Shown in pieces: positions 59,971 to 64,000 of a DNA stretch of 64,000 nucleotides. A program made the position numbers and the translations under genes. This DNA comes from Gammaproteobacteria bacterium. GTDB lineage: Bacteria; Pseudomonadota; Gammaproteobacteria; HK1. Numbering within the stretch: position 1 is the stretch's first letter; the number at the start of each line of letters is the position of its first letter. The DNA is taken from positions 62,001 to 126,000 of the forward strand of contig JAJFJU010000015.1 in NCBI GenBank assembly GCA_021773645.1. Direction: 5' to 3'. The notes under the pieces are model-generated. The model was not told where the DNA came from, searched no databases, and worked only from the letters and a program-made list of their open reading frames with translations.

Positions 59971-60786
59971 ATGTGGGCTATTGAGAATCCAAAAGATTTT
60001 GAACACGCCTTGAGCGTACGCTCAAAGGTTCCACCACAACATTTAAGTGGCCTAATTGATTGCTCTGAATCCAGGGTTCAACACGAGGCCAAGAGCGTAG
60101 AACGCATTCTTAAACGTTTTGCCCAGGCCGTGGTGGGTCGTCTGGATGATGCTGTAAAGGTTGATAGCTTTCTGCAGGAACTCGATCTCAAGTGCATTTC
60201 CAAGGACCATGATTGGCGGACAATTTTTGCCGAAATCCGTACTCGCGACGGCGCCTTTGATGAGCACAAACGGATTTTGCTTGTGAAGTACACGCAGTAC
60301 CTGAGTTTTCGCAAGGAATTGCTGGATTTCATTTGTCAGAAGCGGGCCGGGTTGGAGAAAACAACCGCCCATGCGAATTTAGATGTACTTCAGGCTTGGG
60401 ATGAGAGCGAGCAGTCATCCGGAGTTAGCATCAAGGTCGCGATTCCCAAGTCTTTCGGGCGCCTGCCACTAGGAGAAACTGTTGAAATTCCTATCGCAAG
60501 TACAGGAAGTTTGGATATACACCTTGCAGGACGTCGCTTTCGTCTTTCAGGAGGACGCCACCCTTGCTTGGTAGCAGAAAGTGGGAACACTTATTTCTTG
60601 CTTCGGGGCCGCAATATTATTGGCAGGCATCCAGAAAGTGATGTTGTCGTCGATCCAAATTTTCATGATGTTTCCCGGACTCATCTGCTCATTGAATGGG
60701 ATGGTGAACAGTTTATTAACCTGATGGACCTTTCTTCTCGAGGGACTTATTTGCCAGCAGAGCTGATTTTCCCTCCTCAAGGCTAA
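59971..60786 (+). CDS. FHA-domain protein with novel N-terminal region
   Basis: 271 residues. The C-terminal 90 residues are an FHA domain: LLRGRNIIGRHPESDVVVDP, then VSRTHLLIEWDGEQFINLMDLSSRGTYL, with the phosphothreonine-binding Arg (GRHPES), the Ser-Arg-x-His motif and an SSRGTY variant of the usual SxNGT. Residues 1-160 are charged and helical (VERILKRFAQAVVGRLDDAVK) and not recognised. No Ser/Thr kinase or phosphatase is adjacent. It may read phosphothreonine or act as a scaffold. It is followed by gor after 64 bases on the same strand. Confidence 0.8.
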   Translation: MWAIENPKDFEHALSVRSKVPPQHLSGLIDCSESRVQHEAKSVERILKRFAQAVVGRLDDAVKVDSFLQELDLKCISKDHDWRTIFAEIRTRDGAFDEHKRILLVKYTQYLSFRKELLDFICQKRAGLEKTTAHANLDVLQAWDESEQSSGVSIKVAIPKSFGRLPLGETVEIPIASTGSLDIHLAGRRFRLSGGRHPCLVAESGNTYFLLRGRNIIGRHPESDVVVDPNFHDVSRTHLLIEWDGEQFINLMDLSSRGTYLPAELIFPPQG

Positions 60787-60850
60787 CGGAATTGGGATAC
60801 TAAGGGCTTTGAGTAAGACGTTGAGTCATTAACAAAAGGGTATGAGATAA

Positions 60851-62200
60851 ATGGCAACACACTTTGATCTGCTAGCTATTGGTGCTGGTAGTGGCGGGCT
60901 TTCTGTCGTAGAGCGTGCTGCGGCCCATGGGGCTCGTTGCGCGGTCGTGGAGCCGCATGAACTGGGCGGAACTTGTGTTAATCGTGGCTGCGTACCTAAA
61001 AAAATTCTCTGGTACGGAGCATCGCTAGCCCACAGTTTACGTGAAGCAGGGGACTATGGGTTTAGCCTTTCCACGGGAAAATTTGACTGGCAACGATTGA
61101 AAACGGTTCGCGATGCTTATATTGGTGATATACGCGGGTGGTACGGGGATTCTCTGACCGATACCGGAATAGAGCGAATTGAGGGTTCGGCACGTATCAC
61201 TGGGCCTAAAACGGTAGCCGTAGGAGATAAATCCTATAGCGCGGAGCACATCGTAATCGCCACAGGCAGCTCCCCTTATGTGCCGGAAATCCCAGGGGCT
61301 GAACTAGGGGTCAACTCTGACGGGTTTTTCGAGCTGGACCAGTGTCCTCAGCGAGTTGCCTTGATTGGTGGCGGATATATCGCAGTAGAAATTGCTGGCA
61401 TGTTGAGGGCCTATGGGGCAGAAGTGACCTTGATGTTGCGTGGATCGAAGATTTTGAGAAACTTTGACAACATGTTGCGCGAAGTTTTATTGGAGGAGAT
61501 GCTCGATAATGGCATTAATATTCTCTCTTCGGTACAGGTTCAGCAAGTTCGGGAAACGCCAGCTGGTGAAAAAACCCTTTCGTGTAATACCGGATTAGAA
61601 CTAGGTGGCTTTGACATGCTGTTATGGGCTATCGGGCGTACACCGAATACTACCGGTTTGGGCTTGGATCGTGTGGGTGTGAAAATGCGGGATGATGGCC
61701 ACATCCTTACCGATGATTATCAGAACACAAACATCCCTGGGATTTATGCAATTGGTGACGTAACGGGGCGTTTCCCATTAACCCCGGTGGCAGTAGCGGC
61801 GGGTCGCCGGCTGGCTGATCGTCTGTTTGGCGGCATGCCGGATCGACACCTGCCATACCATAATATTCCTACGGTCGTTTTCAGCCACCCACCTTTAGGT
61901 TCAGTGGGATTAACGGAGGCGGAGGCCCGGGTACGCCATGGTCGGGCGGTGAAGGTCTATCAAAGCCGATTTAGCCCGATGTATGCGGTGCCGCTGGAGC
62001 ATGGGCAAAAATCTGCGATGAAGCTGGTCACTGTAGGTGCGGATGAACGAATAGTGGGTTGTCATGTTATCGGCCCCGGTGCCGATGAAATGCTACAAGG
62101 TTTTGCTGTTGCTCTCAGGATGGGGGCTACCAAGGCAGACTTTGACGATACCGTTGCTATCCATCCAACCAGCGCGGAAGAACTAGTCACTATGCGGTAG
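60851..62200 (+). CDS. gor: Glutathione-disulfide reductase
   Basis: 449 residues. FAD motif [20 protein letters not shown], redox disulfide [19 protein letters not shown], the [26 protein letters not shown] region with downstream [11 protein letters not shown], and the C-terminal [15 protein letters not shown] with the active-site His. The sequence GCVPKK favours glutathione reductase over other family members. It keeps glutathione reduced with NADPH. Confidence 0.93.
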   Translation: MATHFDLLAIGAGSGGLSVVERAAAHGARCAVVEPHELGGTCVNRGCVPKKILWYGASLAHSLREAGDYGFSLSTGKFDWQRLKTVRDAYIGDIRGWYGDSLTDTGIERIEGSARITGPKTVAVGDKSYSAEHIVIATGSSPYVPEIPGAELGVNSDGFFELDQCPQRVALIGGGYIAVEIAGMLRAYGAEVTLMLRGSKILRNFDNMLREVLLEEMLDNGINILSSVQVQQVRETPAGEKTLSCNTGLELGGFDMLLWAIGRTPNTTGLGLDRVGVKMRDDGHILTDDYQNTNIPGIYAIGDVTGRFPLTPVAVAAGRRLADRLFGGMPDRHLPYHNIPTVVFSHPPLGSVGLTEAEARVRHGRAVKVYQSRFSPMYAVPLEHGQKSAMKLVTVGADERIVGCHVIGPGADEMLQGFAVALRMGATKADFDDTVAIHPTSAEELVTMR

Positions 62201-62253
62201 TTGAGGTCCATTATTTTCACTGTGTGTTGTTAGATGTAAATGGAGGTACTGAT

Positions 62254-62778
62254 ATGAAACATTTTTTGCACTTTCTCACCGACGATGATCAGCGCTTGTT
62301 GATGGAATCGATAGAGCAACTCCAGGTGACCGAGGGCACGATCATTCTGCATGAGGGTGAGCAGCGGCATGCCATATTTCTTGTCTTGCAGGGAGATGCC
62401 CGGGTAGAACGGACTCATGGGGATTTTAATATTGAGATATCACATCTCGAAGAGGGTGAGATCTTTGGAGAAATGAGCTTTGTTGAGGGATTTATGGCCA
62501 GCGCCAACGTGGTCGCTGCCAGCTCGATAAAATTAGCGGTGATCGAGTCCGCAGTGATTGAAAGACTGTCGGCTGATGACCCGGGTTTTAGTGGTCGATT
62601 TTATAAATCTCTCACTGAGATTCTATCCAGACGGTTACGAGAAACCACTACAAGGGGCATATCGGAGTACACCTGGGGTGGTGGCATACGCCGAGTTCCA
62701 GTAAAGGGTGATTCTGATGAAATGGAGGCCACGTGGACTGGTGGCAGCCCCTTGAGGGACAAAGCTTTTTCAGCCTAA
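62254..62778 (+). CDS. Cyclic nucleotide-binding-domain protein (Crp-like sensor without HTH)
   Basis: 174 residues from the ATG at 62254, with TGGAGG upstream; the frame opens ten codons earlier. A cNMP fold is visible: EGTIILHEGEQRHAIFLVLQGDARV and HLEEGEIFGEMSFVEG, followed by the alpha-C helix ESAVIERLSADDPGFSGRFYKSL. The Arg-Ala pair usual in the cAMP pocket (RSA or RTA) reads MASANV, so cAMP binding is uncertain. There is no DNA-binding domain. The 3' end overlaps the convergent gene by four bases. Confidence 0.8.
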   Translation: MKHFLHFLTDDDQRLLMESIEQLQVTEGTIILHEGEQRHAIFLVLQGDARVERTHGDFNIEISHLEEGEIFGEMSFVEGFMASANVVAASSIKLAVIESAVIERLSADDPGFSGRFYKSLTEILSRRLRETTTRGISEYTWGGGIRRVPVKGDSDEMEATWTGGSPLRDKAFSA

Positions 62779-63152
62779 TTTACAAAGCAGCGCTGATCGG
62801 CGAGGGCGCTGCGTAATTGATCTAGGCGTTGATACAAGCCCTTTTTTCCCTCGCTGTTCAGATAAGAACGAGTAGCGGAGTATCCCAAGTAATAGAAAGC
62901 CGGGGTGATAACGAGCCCTGCAGCAACCGCCGCCTGATTGCGGGGATTGTTCCAATAGCTGGTGGATGGGGCATTAAGCTGAGTATTTACCACGTTTGTC
63001 TCACGGTAGAGCTCGCGACAACCCTTTTGGGCGTCTGCAAGCTGCTGGGCGGAAATACCCGGAGCCGTAATTGTTGCGAAAGCGTGGGCAGTGGTCAAAG
63101 GCAGCAGGGCCATGAAGCTACAGAGCAGGCTCGAATACAGGATGCGGGGCAT
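62775..63152 (-). CDS. Small exported protein of unknown function
   Basis: 125 residues from the ATG at 63152 (MPRILYSS) with GGAGGAA upstream. A signal peptide (SSLLCSFMALLPLTTAHAFA) is followed by a helical region ISAQQLADAQKGCRELYRETNVV. A hydrophobic stretch AAVAAGLVITPAFYYLGYSA may be a second membrane segment. Two Cys (GCRELY and QRCFVN) could pair in the periplasm. I do not recognise the family. Confidence 0.65.
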   Translation of the reverse strand: MPRILYSSLLCSFMALLPLTTAHAFATITAPGISAQQLADAQKGCRELYRETNVVNTQLNAPSTSYWNNPRNQAAVAAGLVITPAFYYLGYSATRSYLNSEGKKGLYQRLDQLRSALADQRCFVN

Positions 63153-63277
63153 GAGATTATTCCTCCAGACAATGCCTTGGTTGTTAAGCAGCATAGCGGC
63201 CAGTCTGCTAAAGAGTTTAGTCTGCATTGGTGCCTGACATCTGCTGCATGCGCAATTTTATCCAGGAATATCGCCTA

Positions 63278-64000
63278 ATGCGCCTATTACGCTGGCTCTT
63301 CGTCAGCCTTCCTCTACTTTTATTATTCATAGCAACCCTGTTCTGGGGGCTGCTCCATACGATTGATCGCACGGTATACCAACAAGCCCTTGAAGCAGAG
63401 ATTTCAAAGCTAACGGGAAGGGCTTTTCAAGTTAAAGGAACGCTGGGTATAGAGTTGTTACCCCGACCAGCCCTGGTTGCTGGCGGCGTGAACCTAGCTA
63501 ACGCCCCTTGGGGCAGTCGTAAGCAGATGTTGAAATTGGGTCATCTGCGGATGGAGTTAGCGCTACGGCCCTTGTTGAAGGGGCGTATTACTATTACCAA
63601 GATTGTTGCCTCGGAGCTGGATTTGTTGTTGGAAAGAAATGCTGAGGATGAGCCTAACTGGCATTTTAAGGGCCAGCAGGATGACAGTCGTCGGAAGTTA
63701 CTCGGGGATGGCTTTTCCCTATGGGATATCCATCAGGTGCTGGCGCACAAGGCAAAACTCACCATTAAGGCTGGGAATGGCCGTGAGCCGATAAATATCG
63801 AGGTAGAGGCGCTACAACTTCGGGCCTTGAATCGATTTAGCCCCGTGGAAATTTATTTGAAGGGTAAGGCCTTGGGACGCAGCTTCATTTTTTCTGGAGC
63901 GATGGAAAATATGTCGCGGTTGCTTGCCAATAAAATCGTGGCCGTTCGAGGCAAGGCTATTCATGGAAATTCCGAGCTGAGTTTTCGGGGGGTGTTGGAG
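63278..64000 (+). CDS. AsmA-family protein, N-terminal part (continues past window)
   Basis: 241 residues are visible. One membrane helix (LLRWLFVSLPLLLLFIATLFWGLL), then the AsmA pattern: LTGRAFQVKGTLGIELLPRPALVAGGVNLANAPWG, LRMELALRPLLKGRITITKIVASELDLLLERN, followed by beta-rich sequence. AsmA-like proteins bridge the periplasm and are implicated in lipid transport to the outer membrane. I chose the ATG at 63278 because of AGGA nine bases upstream; another in-frame ATG lies at 63248. The stop is beyond the edge. Confidence 0.9.
   Translation, partial: MRLLRWLFVSLPLLLLFIATLFWGLLHTIDRTVYQQALEAEISKLTGRAFQVKGTLGIELLPRPALVAGGVNLANAPWGSRKQMLKLGHLRMELALRPLLKGRITITKIVASELDLLLERNAEDEPNWHFKGQQDDSRRKLLGDGFSLWDIHQVLAHKAKLTIKAGNGREPINIEVEALQLRALNRFSPVEIYLKGKALGRSFIFSGAMENMSRLLANKIVAVRGKAIHGNSELSFRGVLE

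Overview
The window looks like a chromosomal segment of a free-living, motile, respiring gammaproteobacterium. The basis is gene content and order: nrdR-ribD-ribE-ribBA-ribH-nusB-thiL, tRNA-Ser/SRP RNA/dnaX-ybaB-recR, ccmABCDE, acnA and a 2-oxoglutarate dehydrogenase cluster, plus a PEP-CTERM exported protein, MiaE and two NhaD-type Na+/H+ antiporters. No rRNA, prophage, CRISPR array or intact transposon is visible. A genus cannot be named from the sequence alone.

Layout. 1-6284 (all minus): glyA, nrdR, the riboflavin genes, nusB and a 5'-shortened thiL. 6555-10408: a PEP-CTERM protein and two tandem NhaD antiporters. 10683-18445: a small unknown gene, an MlaC-like periplasmic protein, nadA, a sigma-54 activator, miaE, a family 2 glycosyltransferase, a FAH-family enzyme and ispG. 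18583-24675: second-messenger signalling, with an HD-GYP protein whose receiver domain lacks its phosphorylatable Asp, a triple-PAS GGDEF-EAL protein, a HisKA_2 kinase and a receiver-ANTAR antiterminator. 24706-37005 (minus): an 11-gene chemotaxis operon. 37240-41208: dusA, an Xni-like nuclease and a slipin/NfeD pair. 41323-52912: TCA-cycle genes acnA, lpd, sucB, sucA and, divergently, gltA-mdh. 52941-56594: a GDSL lipoprotein, tRNA-Ser(GGA), SRP RNA, dnaX, ybaB and recR. 56610-59271 (minus): ccmEDCBA. 59272-64000: a 0.7-kb AT-rich stretch without a convincing gene, then an FHA protein, glutathione reductase, a cyclic-nucleotide-domain protein, a small exported protein and the start of an AsmA-like gene.

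The chemotaxis operon is the most unusual region. It has a good sigma-28 promoter match followed by a hairpin at the predicted mRNA 5' end. Its first gene encodes a membrane MCP-like protein that also carries a CheZ-like DxxxQ motif and an acidic, Phe-terminated tail, while no separate CheZ, CheC or CheX gene is seen. Its CheA carries two 24-residue repeats resembling the c-di-GMP-binding MshEN pattern. It contains two MCP-cheW pairs from a recent duplication, both MCPs ending in a CheR-tether-like pentapeptide. With two c-di-GMP enzymes encoded next door, a link between c-di-GMP and chemotaxis is a testable idea; it is inference, not something the sequence proves.

Other points: ThiL has lost the N-terminal region that should hold its metal-binding Asp residues; an orphan intrinsic terminator lies upstream of ccmA; dnaX has an A-AAA-AAG slippery heptamer; and GTAG-type REP/BIME elements lie beside ispG and acnA.
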